Shown here piece by piece: positions 6,809 to 14,798 of a DNA stretch of 17,609 nucleotides. The notes below the pieces were generated by a model. That model was not told the DNA's origin. It made no database searches and saw only the letters and a program-made list of their open reading frames with translations. This stretch comes from CAZADH01 sp964483805 (lineage in GTDB: Bacteria > Muiribacteriota > Ozemobacteria > Ozemobacterales > Ozemobacteraceae), in the NCBI GenBank assembly GCA_964483805.1, contig CAZADH010000116.1:1-17609 (forward strand), given 5' to 3'. Each line of letters begins with the position of its first letter. The stretch's first letter is position 1. The translations under genes were made by a program, and so were the position numbers.

Positions 6809-7762
6809 TCAACTGCCGCGGGTGTCGATGAGGTCGTCGGCCGTGAACTTGCGCCCGTCGACGACAAAGTAGTCGGCGAGGCGCACGATGCGTTCCTCGC
6901 GCCCGGCGCTGTAATACAACATAATGCGGAAATCGGTGTTCTCAAAGAACCCGAAGTTGCGGCTGGTCACCGATACCGTGAAGCGCACCGCGGTCAGATC
7001 TTCGTTGGGGAAGATCGGCTCTTTGTTCGGCAGTGAATACACGGTATGGTTGCCGCTGCGGCGGTTCATGTACCCGTGCAATGGGTTCGGTTCGAGGCTC
7101 GAGAACGGGGTGCCGTCCGGAATCCAGATCTCGACCTTGTACGAGGTTTCGGCGACCATGCCCTGGTTGATGACCGGAAAGTAGATGGCGAACTCGATGT
7201 TCGAGAACCGACCCTTGCCCACCGAATACCCGACGGTGACCCGCGGATCGCCGAGGGTCAGCACGGTGCTGCGGCCGCGGAAATAGAGGGCACGCACCTC
7301 GTATTCCTCCATGGGCACGGCCTCGAAATTGTTGCGGCGGTAATACCGTTTGTCGCTCGCCATGTGGGGGGCGAACGGGCTGGCGTCGATGCGCACCACG
7401 TAGATGCTCTGTTCGAGCAGGCCGTCGAAGCGCACCGGCATGATGCGCATGCGGTCGATGCGCCGATGCACGCGCGACGAGATCACGTTCGACAACCACT
7501 CTTTGGTGATCACGCGGCCATCGACGAACGACAGCCCCTGGGCCACGTGTTCGCTCTCCTCGATCCCGTAGACGATCACGCCGCCATCGGCGTTGGCAAA
7601 GGCCGACACGTCTTTCGACAGTTCGTGGCGCTTGCGGTCGTCGCGCACCGACAGCGCGTCGGCCCGCTTGAACTCGAGATACGGCGTTTCTTCGAGGTGA
7701 TTGTCGATCAGCGACTGGATGTCGGCCTGCGTGATCTCGTCCTGCTCGAACAGAATGCGCAT
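6809..7762 (-). CDS. AlbA_2 / Schlafen-core domain protein with beta-rich C-terminal extension
   Basis: 317 residues from the ATG at 7760-7762, chosen because GGAG lies about 10 nt upstream and because the extra upstream codons are not family-like. The AlbA_2 domain spans about 22-165: ETPYLEFKRADALS (25-38), ELSKDVSAFANADGGVIVYGIEE (47-69, read in two parts: ELSKDVSAFANADGG then VIVYGIEE) and KRYYRRNNFEAVPMEEYEVR near 138-157. In the family this fold binds nucleic acid; relatives act as regulators, tRNA nucleases or parts of defence genes. The usual C-terminal partners (helix-turn-helix, ATPase) are absent. Residues about 165-317 are beta-rich with no motif I recognise. It heads a minus-strand run with the membrane protein and lipoprotein, and diverges from the DUF2284 gene. 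Confidence 0.78.
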   Translation of the reverse strand: MRILFEQDEITQADIQSLIDNHLEETPYLEFKRADALSVRDDRKRHELSKDVSAFANADGGVIVYGIEESEHVAQGLSFVDGRVITKEWLSNVISSRVHRRIDRMRIMPVRFDGLLEQSIYVVRIDASPFAPHMASDKRYYRRNNFEAVPMEEYEVRALYFRGRSTVLTLGDPRVTVGYSVGKGRFSNIEFAIYFPVINQGMVAETSYKVEIWIPDGTPFSSLEPNPLHGYMNRRSGNHTVYSLPNKEPIFPNEDLTAVRFTVSVTSRNFGFFENTDFRIMLYYSAGREERIVRLADYFVVDGRKFTADDLIDTRGS

Positions 7763-7865
7763 CGCTTGTTTTCTCCAGTGGTGTTCTCGCAGCGGCGGTG
7801 CCGGCGAAACCCGCATGTCGTGACGGTTGCCGTGGGTCGTTCTGGCCCCCGCCCGTCTTAGCGTC

Positions 7866-7871
7866 TATAAT
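7866..7871 (+). promoter_or_regulatory. Perfect -10 box (TATAAT) candidate for the DUF2284 gene
   Basis: A perfect TATAAT in otherwise GC-rich DNA, about 67 nt before the GTG start. No good -35 is present at 16-18 nt (nearest is TTCTGG at 7840-7845, 20 nt away). It overlaps the minus-strand -10 candidate, so the divergent genes could compete for polymerase. Confidence 0.4.
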
Positions 7872-7897
7872 ACATGGTGAACGCACCGGGATTCAAA
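7866..7897 (-). promoter_or_regulatory. Candidate promoter for the AlbA_2 gene
   Basis: On the minus strand, TTGAAT (plus 7891-7896) is followed after 17 nt by TATTAT (plus 7868-7873). These are four and five matches to the sigma-70 boxes at ideal spacing. Transcription would give a leader of about 100 nt before the ATG at 7762. Prediction from sequence only. Confidence 0.45.
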
Positions 7898-7925
7898 CGC
7901 GATGGCGCGACGATCCGGGCGGCCC

Positions 7926-7933
7926 GAGGGAGG
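7926..7933 (+). promoter_or_regulatory. Ribosome binding site fixing the GTG start of the DUF2284 gene
   Basis: GAGGGAGG ends 5 nt before the GTG at 7939-7941, and decides that start against the open frame further upstream. Confidence 0.75.
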
Positions 7934-7938
7934 TCCAC

Positions 7939-8490
7939 GTGAACAAGAAGAACCGCAAGCTGATCGAAGACCTGATCCGCGGCCAGAATGCCGTGACCGA
8001 CTTTGCCTGGATCGACCCGCGTCGCGATATCGTCGTCGGCAACTGGGTGCGCATGAAATGTATGTATGGCTGCAAGGCCTATGGGCGCAGCGCTTCCTGC
8101 CCGCCGAACACGCCGAGTGTGCCCGAGTGCCGCCGGTTCTTCAGCGAGTATCGCCATGGCGTGGTGATGCACATCGCCAAGAAGCTGGGCAAGGCCGAGG
8201 AACGGCACGCCTGGTCGAAAACCGTGAACAGCGAACTGATCAAGCTCGAGCAGCAGACGTTTCTCGCCGATCATCCCAAGGCGTTCGTGCTGTTCATGGA
8301 CTCCTGCCATCTGTGCGGCGAGTGCAAGGTGTTGCGCGAGGAGTGCGCGCACCCGATGATGGCCCGACCGGCGCCGGAGTCGATGGCCGTCGATGTGTTT
8401 GCCACGGTGCGCAAAGCCGGGTTCCCGATCAAGGTGCTCACTGACAAAGCTGCGGCGATGAACCGCTATGCCTTCCTGCTCGTCGAGTGA
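7939..8490 (+). CDS. DUF2284 family predicted metal-binding protein
   Basis: 183 residues, GTG start set by GAGGGAGG. Two cysteine clusters are visible: C41, C45, C54 and C64 in MKCMYGCKAYGRSASCPPN and the following helix, and C123, C126, C129 and C136 in DSCHLCGECKVLREECAHP. After them comes MARPAPESMAVDVFATVRKAG, the typical DUF2284 ending. The arrangement suggests iron-sulfur or other metal binding, and the family is common in anaerobes and facultative anaerobes; its reaction is not known to me. No signal or membrane segment, so cytoplasmic. It is the only plus-strand gene in the window, divergent from the AlbA_2 gene and convergent with the next gene. Its stop directly touches the stop of the neighbour on the other strand. 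The frame is complete and of normal family size. Confidence 0.85.
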   Translation: MNKKNRKLIEDLIRGQNAVTDFAWIDPRRDIVVGNWVRMKCMYGCKAYGRSASCPPNTPSVPECRRFFSEYRHGVVMHIAKKLGKAEERHAWSKTVNSELIKLEQQTFLADHPKAFVLFMDSCHLCGECKVLREECAHPMMARPAPESMAVDVFATVRKAGFPIKVLTDKAAAMNRYAFLLVE

Positions 8491-8970
8491 TCAGTCGACG
8501 GCGTTGACGATCTTTACCATGGGCATGAAGACGGCCAGTACGCAGAAAACGATGCCGAGGAATGCGGCCGCATTGGCTGCCATGAACGCAATCGAGGCAT
8601 CGCGGGCGGTCCGCTGACTGGCGCCGGCGGCAGCAATGGCGCCACAGATCGCGATGACCGCGGGCAACGCGACGAACCACCAGTAGACCATGAAATCGCT
8701 GGAGGCGAGGAGAAGCTGGGTAATGAGCGGCAGTTCGACCCGCATGCCCATGAAGATCTCTTTGAACTGCGGCAGCACGAACACCATGGCGCCGGTGGCC
8801 GCGAGAATCTGTGCGATCAGGAGCATGCCCCAGAACTCGCTGCCGCCGCCGGCCGCCGGCCGCTGCACGGGCTGGCGATGGATCTCTTCGCCGAAGCGGT
8901 CGCGGTCCCGTGGGTCGCTCGCAGTGTCGCGCGAGTCGTCATACTCGTAGCCGTTGTCTCGGTTGCTCAT
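8491..8970 (-). CDS. Small membrane protein, three spans, with GspF/PilC-like segment
   Basis: 159 residues. The first 43 are hydrophilic with many Asp/Arg. Then come hydrophobic segments at about 46-66, 92-116 and 126-150. The stretch LPQFKEIFMGMRVELPLITQLLLASSDF (about 66-93, given here as LPQFKEIFMGM then RVELPLITQLLL) resembles the conserved turn of type II secretion F-domain proteins, but those proteins are two to three times longer and have two such domains. It may be a shrunken relative or chance likeness. A strong ribosome site (AAAGGAG, plus 8977-8983) supports the start. It lies 53 nt after the export cassette and may be its last cistron. Function unknown. Confidence 0.65.
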   Translation of the reverse strand: MSNRDNGYEYDDSRDTASDPRDRDRFGEEIHRQPVQRPAAGGGSEFWGMLLIAQILAATGAMVFVLPQFKEIFMGMRVELPLITQLLLASSDFMVYWWFVALPAVIAICGAIAAAGASQRTARDASIAFMAANAAAFLGIVFCVLAVFMPMVKIVNAVD

Positions 8971-9023
8971 GGTGCTCTCCTTTGCCGCCCTGGCAGATCG
9001 TTGATTTCAGGATACCACGCCAC

Positions 9024-10325
9024 TCAGGGAGCCGCGGTGTCGGAGGCCTGGGTGGCGGCAGGGACATCGAGCGCGACGCTGTCGCCCGGCGTCAGTCCGC
9101 TGGTGACTTCGACGAAGGTCACGCCGTTGCGCCCGAGGGTGATCGGTCGTCGCTGCGGGCCGGTTGCCGTCGATATCCACACAAATGATTGCGGGGGATC
9201 CCCTTCGACGATGACCGCCGCCCGTGGGATGAACAGACATGCCGAGGCGATGACCGGCTGGATGTCGGCCTGAAAGGTCAGGCCGGAGCGCAACACCGTA
9301 GCGGAAGCCACCACTGATAGCAATACTTTGTATTCTTTGAGGTATCCTTCGGGATCGTTGCGTCCGAGACGCTCGTTACGACTGATCGGGTAGAGTTCCT
9401 TGGTCACGACCCGGGCCGGCAACGCGTGCTCGGGTGCAATGGTCAGCGTCAGCGTCGCGACATCGCCCGGGTTGATGAAACCGTAATCGGGCGCCGGCAG
9501 ATAGATGACCCCATGAAATCCCATGGGGTTCGGAAGTTCGAGCAGTTTGTCGCCCGGGCGCACCACCTTGCCCGCGTCGATGCGGCCCATGTCGTTGTTG
9601 AGGCGCACGAACGGCCGGTAGACGATACCGTCCGCCGGGGCCGGCACCTTGGCCTTGCTGATATTGCTCTCGTGAATACGGATCTTCCGTTGGGCCTCGG
9701 CCACCTGCAGTTCGTGCACCTTGAGAGTGGCCTGCCGCTTCTTTTCAAACTCGGCGCGCGTCTTCTTCGCCTGGTCCAGGTTGAGTTGCGCCAGTTCGAC
9801 CGCGAGCCTGGCCTTCTGCAAGTCGATCTTCGAAATCGTCACCGCGCCCTCGACGACCGCGGTCTTGGCTTTCTCGAGATCGATCTGCTCGCGTTGGATG
9901 TTCAGGTCGAGATCGATGCCCTCGTTCTGCAGATCGAAACGCGACTTCTCGAGTTCGGCCGCTGCCAGTTCCAGTTCGTTGCGCGCCGTCTCGAGGGCGA
10001 CCTGAAAGTTGTCGTCCTCCATCTCGATGACGATGTCGCCCTGCTTCACCGGGGTGCCGTCATCGAGCACCGCACGCACCGTCATCAGGCGGGCGTCGCG
10101 CAATTCGGGCGCGGTGATGCTCACGCTCTCGCGGGCCTCCAGCTCGCCCCAATAGGTGAAGGTCTCGCGGCACTCGCCGCTGCGTACCGGCACCAGCAGT
10201 TGGCTCGATTGTGCCCACGCCACGGTCGCGACAACCAGGAACCCGACCACGAGCAGCCGGAGCCGGCGCGATGTCGTGGGCGTTGGGTGCGGGTGAAAGA
10301 GGTGAGGGTTTCGCTTATTCATCAT
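9024..10325 (-). CDS. Periplasmic adaptor (HlyD/MacA/RND-MFP type), second of two in the cassette
   Basis: 433 residues. An inner-membrane anchor lies at about 22-39, after a basic N-terminus. The lipoyl-like half-motifs flank a long coiled hairpin: SITAPELRDARL (69-80) and VKQGDIVIEMED (93-104) before it, a helical hairpin at about 105-225 rich in Glu/Lys/Leu, and VPAPADGIVYRPF (227-239) after it. Beta-barrel and membrane-proximal domains follow (about 262-420), ending with LTPGDSVALD. The hairpin is much longer than in the first adaptor, so it could reach the TolC-like channel. Two start codons stand side by side (10323-10325 and 10320-10322). Both overlap the end of the permease frame, with GGTGGAAG upstream. 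Probably acts in the inner membrane and periplasm as link between permease and channel. Confidence 0.86.
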   Translation of the reverse strand: MMNKRNPHLFHPHPTPTTSRRLRLLVVGFLVVATVAWAQSSQLLVPVRSGECRETFTYWGELEARESVSITAPELRDARLMTVRAVLDDGTPVKQGDIVIEMEDDNFQVALETARNELELAAAELEKSRFDLQNEGIDLDLNIQREQIDLEKAKTAVVEGAVTISKIDLQKARLAVELAQLNLDQAKKTRAEFEKKRQATLKVHELQVAEAQRKIRIHESNISKAKVPAPADGIVYRPFVRLNNDMGRIDAGKVVRPGDKLLELPNPMGFHGVIYLPAPDYGFINPGDVATLTLTIAPEHALPARVVTKELYPISRNERLGRNDPEGYLKEYKVLLSVVASATVLRSGLTFQADIQPVIASACLFIPRAAVIVEGDPPQSFVWISTATGPQRRPITLGRNGVTFVEVTSGLTPGDSVALDVPAATQASDTAAP

Positions 10326-11571
10326 GGAGTGCTTCCACCGGATTGAGATTGGCCGCCTCGCGCGCGGGCACGATGCCGAAGAGCACGCCGACCGCGAAGG
10401 CAATGGCAAACGAGATGAGAATCGGTTCGAGGGTGAAGGCAACGGGAATCTTGGTCAGATGCGCGATGCCCAGGCCGATCGCCAGACCAAGAGCGATGCC
10501 GAGCAGCCCGCCGATGAGGCAGATCGTTACCGACTCGAACATGAATTGCAATACAATGTGCCGACGCTTGGCCCCCAGTGCCCGTCGGATGCCGATCTCG
10601 GTGCGGCGTTCGAGCACGTTGGCCAACATGATGTTCATGATGCCGATGCCACCGACCAGGAGAGAGATCGAGGCGATGCTCAGCAACACGATGTTGAAGA
10701 TCTCCTGGGTCGACTGTTGCTGATCGAGCAGCTCCTGCGGCGAGATGATCTTGTAATCGCGCACGTTGTTGTGGGCGGCGGCCAGGATTCGTTCGGCCGC
10801 GAGTTTGAGCGCATTGGTCTCCCCGATGTCGCGCCCCTGCACGAGAATCTTGTCGAGCGGCGAATAGATGCGCTCGCTGGCCAGTTTGTCCTGAACCGTG
10901 GTCAGCGGCAGCAGAATCGAGCGGTCGAGGATACCGTAATCCTTGGGGAACCCCTTGCGGGCACCGCCTCGTCGGGTCGGTGGGCCGGCTTTGGCAAAGA
11001 CCCCGACGATGCGGACCCAACAGTAGTTGAGGCGGATCGCCTGGTCGATCGCCTGGGCGGGGGTCCGGAACAACGCGGTCGCCAGTTTCTCGCTGATGAT
11101 GGCGACCGCAGCGCGGGCGCGAAAATCGGCCGGATGCAGATCGCGCCCGTGCTTGATTGCCAATCGGTTCACGCGCACGAAGTTGTCGCTGGTGGCAAAC
11201 GCGTTCAGCTCACTGGCCTGCACGGCCAGGTTCGTCACTTTGATGCGGCATTTGGCGAAGTAGGCCAGGTCGCGCCCGGCCATCGGCAACGCGGCCTGCA
11301 ACGCCCGTACGTCACGCAACGACAGCCCCAGTGAGTCATTGATCAACTGGGAGAGCTGCGTCTTGTCGAGATCGCCTTCCTGAATGTGCACGAGGTCGGC
11401 GCCCATGGCGTTGATGTTGTCGAGGATCTCCTGTTGGGCGCCCTCGCCAATGGTGATCATGGCGATGACCGACGCAACCCCGAAAATGATGCCGAGCAGG
11501 GCCAGCAGGGTGCGCACGAGATTGACGCGAAACTGCGCCATGCTGCCCTTGATGAAGGAGCTGAGCTTCAT
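10315..11571 (-). CDS. MacB-type ABC transporter permease (MacB_PCD plus FtsX domain)
   Basis: 418 residues. The layout is that of MacB without its ATPase: membrane span 1 at about 20-42 (LLALLGIIFGVASVIAMITIGEGAQ, first half LLALLGIIFGVASVIAMI), a large periplasmic domain to about 285, then spans at about 291-318, 345-371 and 380-404. RRTEIGIRRALGAKRRHI (322-339) is the cytosolic coupling segment. The end, GIVPAREAANLNPVEAL, is the standard FtsX/MacB close. These proteins move substrates by mechanotransmission, opening a periplasmic adaptor rather than making a classical membrane channel. The ATG overlaps the stop of the first adaptor (ATGA), and its end overlaps the start of the second. The ATPase is on a separate gene. 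Substrate unknown: antibiotic, peptide, lipoprotein or the upstream repeat protein are all possible. Confidence 0.9.
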   Translation of the reverse strand: MKLSSFIKGSMAQFRVNLVRTLLALLGIIFGVASVIAMITIGEGAQQEILDNINAMGADLVHIQEGDLDKTQLSQLINDSLGLSLRDVRALQAALPMAGRDLAYFAKCRIKVTNLAVQASELNAFATSDNFVRVNRLAIKHGRDLHPADFRARAAVAIISEKLATALFRTPAQAIDQAIRLNYCWVRIVGVFAKAGPPTRRGGARKGFPKDYGILDRSILLPLTTVQDKLASERIYSPLDKILVQGRDIGETNALKLAAERILAAAHNNVRDYKIISPQELLDQQQSTQEIFNIVLLSIASISLLVGGIGIMNIMLANVLERRTEIGIRRALGAKRRHIVLQFMFESVTICLIGGLLGIALGLAIGLGIAHLTKIPVAFTLEPILISFAIAFAVGVLFGIVPAREAANLNPVEALHDE

Positions 11572-12575
11572 GGCGTGCGCCCCACGTGAATGTTGCTGTT
11601 GGCGCCAAGCGGCACCGTCGCGCCGACGTCGGCCTTGACGATGAAGCACTTTTCCCAGGCGTTGGCCGGTTTGTAGTCGTCCTTGACGTCACCGAAGCGC
11701 TGGGGAAAATAACCGACGGCCGTGATCCGGGCCGGCACCGACTGGTTGTCAAGACGTAAATACACAGTATTGCCAGGCTCGATCGTCTTCAGATCGCGCT
11801 CGGGCACATAGAAAACGATCTCGGCGGCAGTCGACTTGACCACCGACAAGAAGTGCACGCCCGACTGCAGGTCGTCGCCCGCCTGCGCCTTGCGCTGCTT
11901 GCGGCCGATGTGCGGATAGAACAGATACCCGTCGGCCGGGGCCCGCACCGTGTAACGCTTCTTCGTGTGGTGAAACACGGCGAAGTAGCTGGCCCAGATG
12001 TCTTTCTGGTGGGCGTGGATGCCGGTGACCCGGGCCAGATTGGCGCGTGCCGCCGCGAGTTTGTGCTCGAGTGCCTTCTGCTCGAAGGCCTGGCGTCTGG
12101 CCTCGCATTCGAGTTGCTGTTGCTTCATGCGGGCGCGGTCGCTGCCACGCACCAGGTCGAGGGCGGCCATCTCGGCGAAGATCCTGCGTTGGGCCAGACT
12201 GGTCTCGAGGGCGGCGATGCCGCGTTTCAGCGCCAGTTGCTTCTCGGCGCACTGCGCCTCGACCTTGGCCATGCGCTGCTCGAGAAAATCCTTGGCCTCG
12301 TGATTGGGGAAGGTGAAGGTGGCGACGATGTCGCCCGCCCGCACCCGCGTGCCCTCCGGCAGAATCGACGACAACTGGATCGACGTCGAATCGCTGCCCC
12401 AGAAAGGCAGACGCAGGGTATTTTGCGGCGCACACAGGGCCACGAAATCCTTCGGCACCAGTCGCCCTTCATAGTCGTCGTTGGTGCCGTTCTTCTTGGC
12501 CGGCAGAACTGCCGCGACAAGGAGCAATACAAAGCACACGAGAACCCTCGTGCCGGCGCCATGTCGGCTGGTCAC
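11568..12575 (-). CDS. Periplasmic adaptor (HlyD-like), first of two in the cassette
   Basis: 335 residues from a GTG that overlaps the ATPase stop (GTGA). A signal/anchor segment covers about 10-25. The lipoyl-like region is seen as LPEGTRVRAGDIVATFTF (72-89) and, after the hairpin, RAPADGYLFYPHIG (211-224). Between them about 115 residues form a helical hairpin (90-205) that is shorter and less regular than in the second adaptor and carries several cysteines. A beta-barrel domain follows (about 240-330), but the long C-terminal domain of MacA is missing. It sits between ATPase and permease, so it is likely a dedicated partner of them. The two adaptors are weakly alike by eye; it could form a mixed ring with the other one. 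The start choice rests on the overlap. Confidence 0.83.
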   Translation of the reverse strand: MTSRHGAGTRVLVCFVLLLVAAVLPAKKNGTNDDYEGRLVPKDFVALCAPQNTLRLPFWGSDSTSIQLSSILPEGTRVRAGDIVATFTFPNHEAKDFLEQRMAKVEAQCAEKQLALKRGIAALETSLAQRRIFAEMAALDLVRGSDRARMKQQQLECEARRQAFEQKALEHKLAAARANLARVTGIHAHQKDIWASYFAVFHHTKKRYTVRAPADGYLFYPHIGRKQRKAQAGDDLQSGVHFLSVVKSTAAEIVFYVPERDLKTIEPGNTVYLRLDNQSVPARITAVGYFPQRFGDVKDDYKPANAWEKCFIVKADVGATVPLGANSNIHVGRTP

Positions 12576-13282
12576 TGCAGCACCCCGTCGCGGATGACGA
12601 TGCACCGCTCCGTCTGGTCGGCAATCTCGCGGGCATGCGTGACGATGACGATGGTCAGGCCCAGTTCCCGGTTCAGGTCGCGGAACAGGTTCATGATCTC
12701 GGCGCCGACCTTGAGATCGAGATTACCGGTCGGTTCGTCGGCGAGAATAAGTTTCGGGGTCTTGATGAGCGCGCGGGCGATGGCCACGCGCTGGCGCTCG
12801 CCGCCGCTGAGTTGATACGGATAGTGGTCGAGCCGGTGTTCGAGCTTGACCTTGCCGAGCCAGTGCCGCGCCAGGGCGTCGGCTTCGCGTTCGGGCATGT
12901 TGAGAAACTCGAGCGCCAGTTTCGTGTTCTCGAGCACCGACAGGTATTTGATGAGGTGAAACCGCTGAAAGACGAAGCCGATGGCGCGGGCGCGGATGGT
13001 CGACAGCGCGTCGTCGTCGAGGGTGTCGACCGGGATGCCGTCGAGGAGAAACCGGCCTGAAGTCGGGGTATCGAGGCAGCCCAGGATATTGAGCAGCGTC
13101 GATTTGCCCGACCCCGACGCGCCCATGATCGAGACCAGTTCGCCGCGGCGCAGCGAAAACGACACGCCCTTGAGAACCGGGACGGCGACGACGCCCAGCG
13201 CGTAGGTCTTGGTCACGTTCTCGACCACGACCACCGGGGGTTCTGCGCCGCTACCGGTCGAGGGCAATGCCGAAATGCTCAT
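12572..13282 (-). CDS. ABC transporter ATPase, MacB/LolD type
   Basis: 236 residues, the usual size. All core motifs are present: Walker A GASGSGKST (54-62), Q-loop Q106, signature LSGGERQR (158-165), Walker B LILADEPTGNLD (178-189) and the switch histidine H216 in VTHAR. It belongs to the LolD/MacB-like export subfamily, and drives the permease encoded two genes downstream. The chosen ATG (13280-13282) lies inside the end of the TolC-like gene, giving a 32-nt overlap; GAAGGGCGG sits just upstream. The stop overlaps the GTG of the first adaptor by 4 nt. No defect is seen. As in LolCDE and many other export systems, ATPase and permease are separate polypeptides. Confidence 0.93.
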   Translation of the reverse strand: MSISALPSTGSGAEPPVVVVENVTKTYALGVVAVPVLKGVSFSLRRGELVSIMGASGSGKSTLLNILGCLDTPTSGRFLLDGIPVDTLDDDALSTIRARAIGFVFQRFHLIKYLSVLENTKLALEFLNMPEREADALARHWLGKVKLEHRLDHYPYQLSGGERQRVAIARALIKTPKLILADEPTGNLDLKVGAEIMNLFRDLNRELGLTIVIVTHAREIADQTERCIVIRDGVLQ

Positions 13283-14798
13283 GCAACCGCCCTTCGAGAC
13301 GCAGGACATGCAACTCGCGTTTGCGCAGTTCGACGAGGGTCGAGAGTTCGTCGATCTGCGCGTTTTCCAGTTCGCGCTGAAACCGGACGACGTCGGCCAG
13401 TGTCGACAGGCCGTTGCGGTATTTCTCGGTTTCGGCGTCGAGCTTCTTCTGCGCCAGTTCCGCGACGCGCCCTTTCGCCGTGCGCACGCGTCGAAAATGG
13501 TCGATGGCGAGAAAGGCGCTGCGCAACTCGGCGACCAGGTCGATATGGGTCTGGCTCTGCGCCAGTTGCGCCTGTTCTTCGAGGTGGCGGGCGCGTTCGA
13601 CCGTGGCCCGGTCGGGGTCGCGGTCGAGGGCGATGTCATACTCGATACCTATGGTGTATTGCGGCTTGTGGGTCGCCCACGAGTGCCCTTCGCGCCAGCG
13701 GTAATCGGCATTCAGATCGAGCCCGGGGCGGGATTGCGCGCGCGCGAACTCGCGATCGACGCGGGCCTTTTCCTGCTGGCGGGCGGCGATCCGTTGATCG
13801 GGGTTGTTGGCGAGCATGACCGGCAGCGCCTCGGCGAAGGTGCCGGTGGCGACGGCGGGCCAGGTGATCGGGCCGGTGGCCGGGGGGCAGGCAATCGGAT
13901 CGGCCGGAAACAGGCGCATGTCGCTGGTGGTGTCGGTGGCCAGCAGTTTGCGCACATCGAGTTCGAGTTGGGCGATCTGATGCCACGCATTCTCGCGTTT
14001 GATCTCGAAATCGACGACGTTCTGCTCGACCAGGTAGATCTCGTGTGGCGGGATCGTGCCCAATTCGATGTCGTGCCGCGTGTCTTCGAACTGGCGGCGC
14101 GCCCGGGTGCAGGCCTGCTCCTGGATGGCCAGGTTGCGGCGGGCGAAGGCCAGATCGAGGTAGAGTCCGCAGAGCTGGTAGATGAAATCATCGAGTTGCC
14201 CGACGAAGCGGGCCAGACTGATGGCGTACGCGAGTTCGCTGACCTCGATGGCGTGTCCGGTGACCTGGCGCCCGAAGTTCTTCAACAGCGGCTGGGTGAG
14301 AAAGAAACTGTGCGTGCGCGTGTTCTGGGTGTCGGGCTGGGCGATGCCCCGGTTGCCGAAGGCACGCACGCCCCAGCGGGTTCCCGCGAGCGTGGTCGCC
14401 GACACCGTCTGGTCAAATGTCAGCACCTGCTTGGCGTCGACGGTCTGGCCGACGGCCAACGCGACGGTCGGCACCAGCACGCGGCGGGCGGTGCGCACCT
14501 CGCAGGCCGCCTCGTCGGTCGAGAGCCGGTGCCGGGCCAGGCCGAGACTCTGCACCACGCCGAGGTGCACGCACTGGTCGAGGGTCAGAGTCAGTCCGGT
14601 CGTGGCCGTGGCGTGCGCGTCGGCGGGCAGCGAAGCGCGCCACGGCGTCGTGGTCAGATCGACGGTCGCCGCCTCAGCAATCGCGATCACCGCCGCCGAC
14701 CCCGGCGACGACAGCACCGGCTCGAGCGCGCAGAAATCAGGCGCTGCGGGTGCTGCGGCGACCTCGACAAACAGCAATACAAAACAGTACAGCAACAC
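13251..14798 (-). CDS. TolC-like outer-membrane efflux channel (OEP family)
   Basis: About 515 residues, a normal length for a TolC-type trimeric channel. A hydrophobic leader (VLLYCFVLLFVEVAAAPAAP) is followed by two OEP repeats: the first begins near LTLDQCVHLGVVQSLGLA, the second near ALPVMLANNPDQRIAAR. The second holds the heptad-rich helices with ATVERARHLEEQAQLAQSQ and STLADVVRFQRELENAQ. The GTG at 14796-14798 gives a leader start, but its N-region lacks basic residues. The frame stays open upstream to an ATG at 14976-14978, but that extra part is a repeat-bounded, structured stretch and looks non-coding. The start is therefore uncertain. The end overlaps the ATPase start by 32 nt. It would form the exit duct for the ATPase/permease/adaptor genes downstream. 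Confidence 0.84.
   Translation of the reverse strand: MLLYCFVLLFVEVAAAPAAPDFCALEPVLSSPGSAAVIAIAEAATVDLTTTPWRASLPADAHATATTGLTLTLDQCVHLGVVQSLGLARHRLSTDEAACEVRTARRVLVPTVALAVGQTVDAKQVLTFDQTVSATTLAGTRWGVRAFGNRGIAQPDTQNTRTHSFFLTQPLLKNFGRQVTGHAIEVSELAYAISLARFVGQLDDFIYQLCGLYLDLAFARRNLAIQEQACTRARRQFEDTRHDIELGTIPPHEIYLVEQNVVDFEIKRENAWHQIAQLELDVRKLLATDTTSDMRLFPADPIACPPATGPITWPAVATGTFAEALPVMLANNPDQRIAARQQEKARVDREFARAQSRPGLDLNADYRWREGHSWATHKPQYTIGIEYDIALDRDPDRATVERARHLEEQAQLAQSQTHIDLVAELRSAFLAIDHFRRVRTAKGRVAELAQKKLDAETEKYRNGLSTLADVVRFQRELENAQIDELSTLVELRKRELHVLRLEGRLHEHFGIALDR

Noticed and set aside
10326..10442. Earlier start for the second adaptor (10442)
   Set aside because: It would overlap the permease by over 100 nt, and the added 39 residues are low-complexity Ser/Arg.
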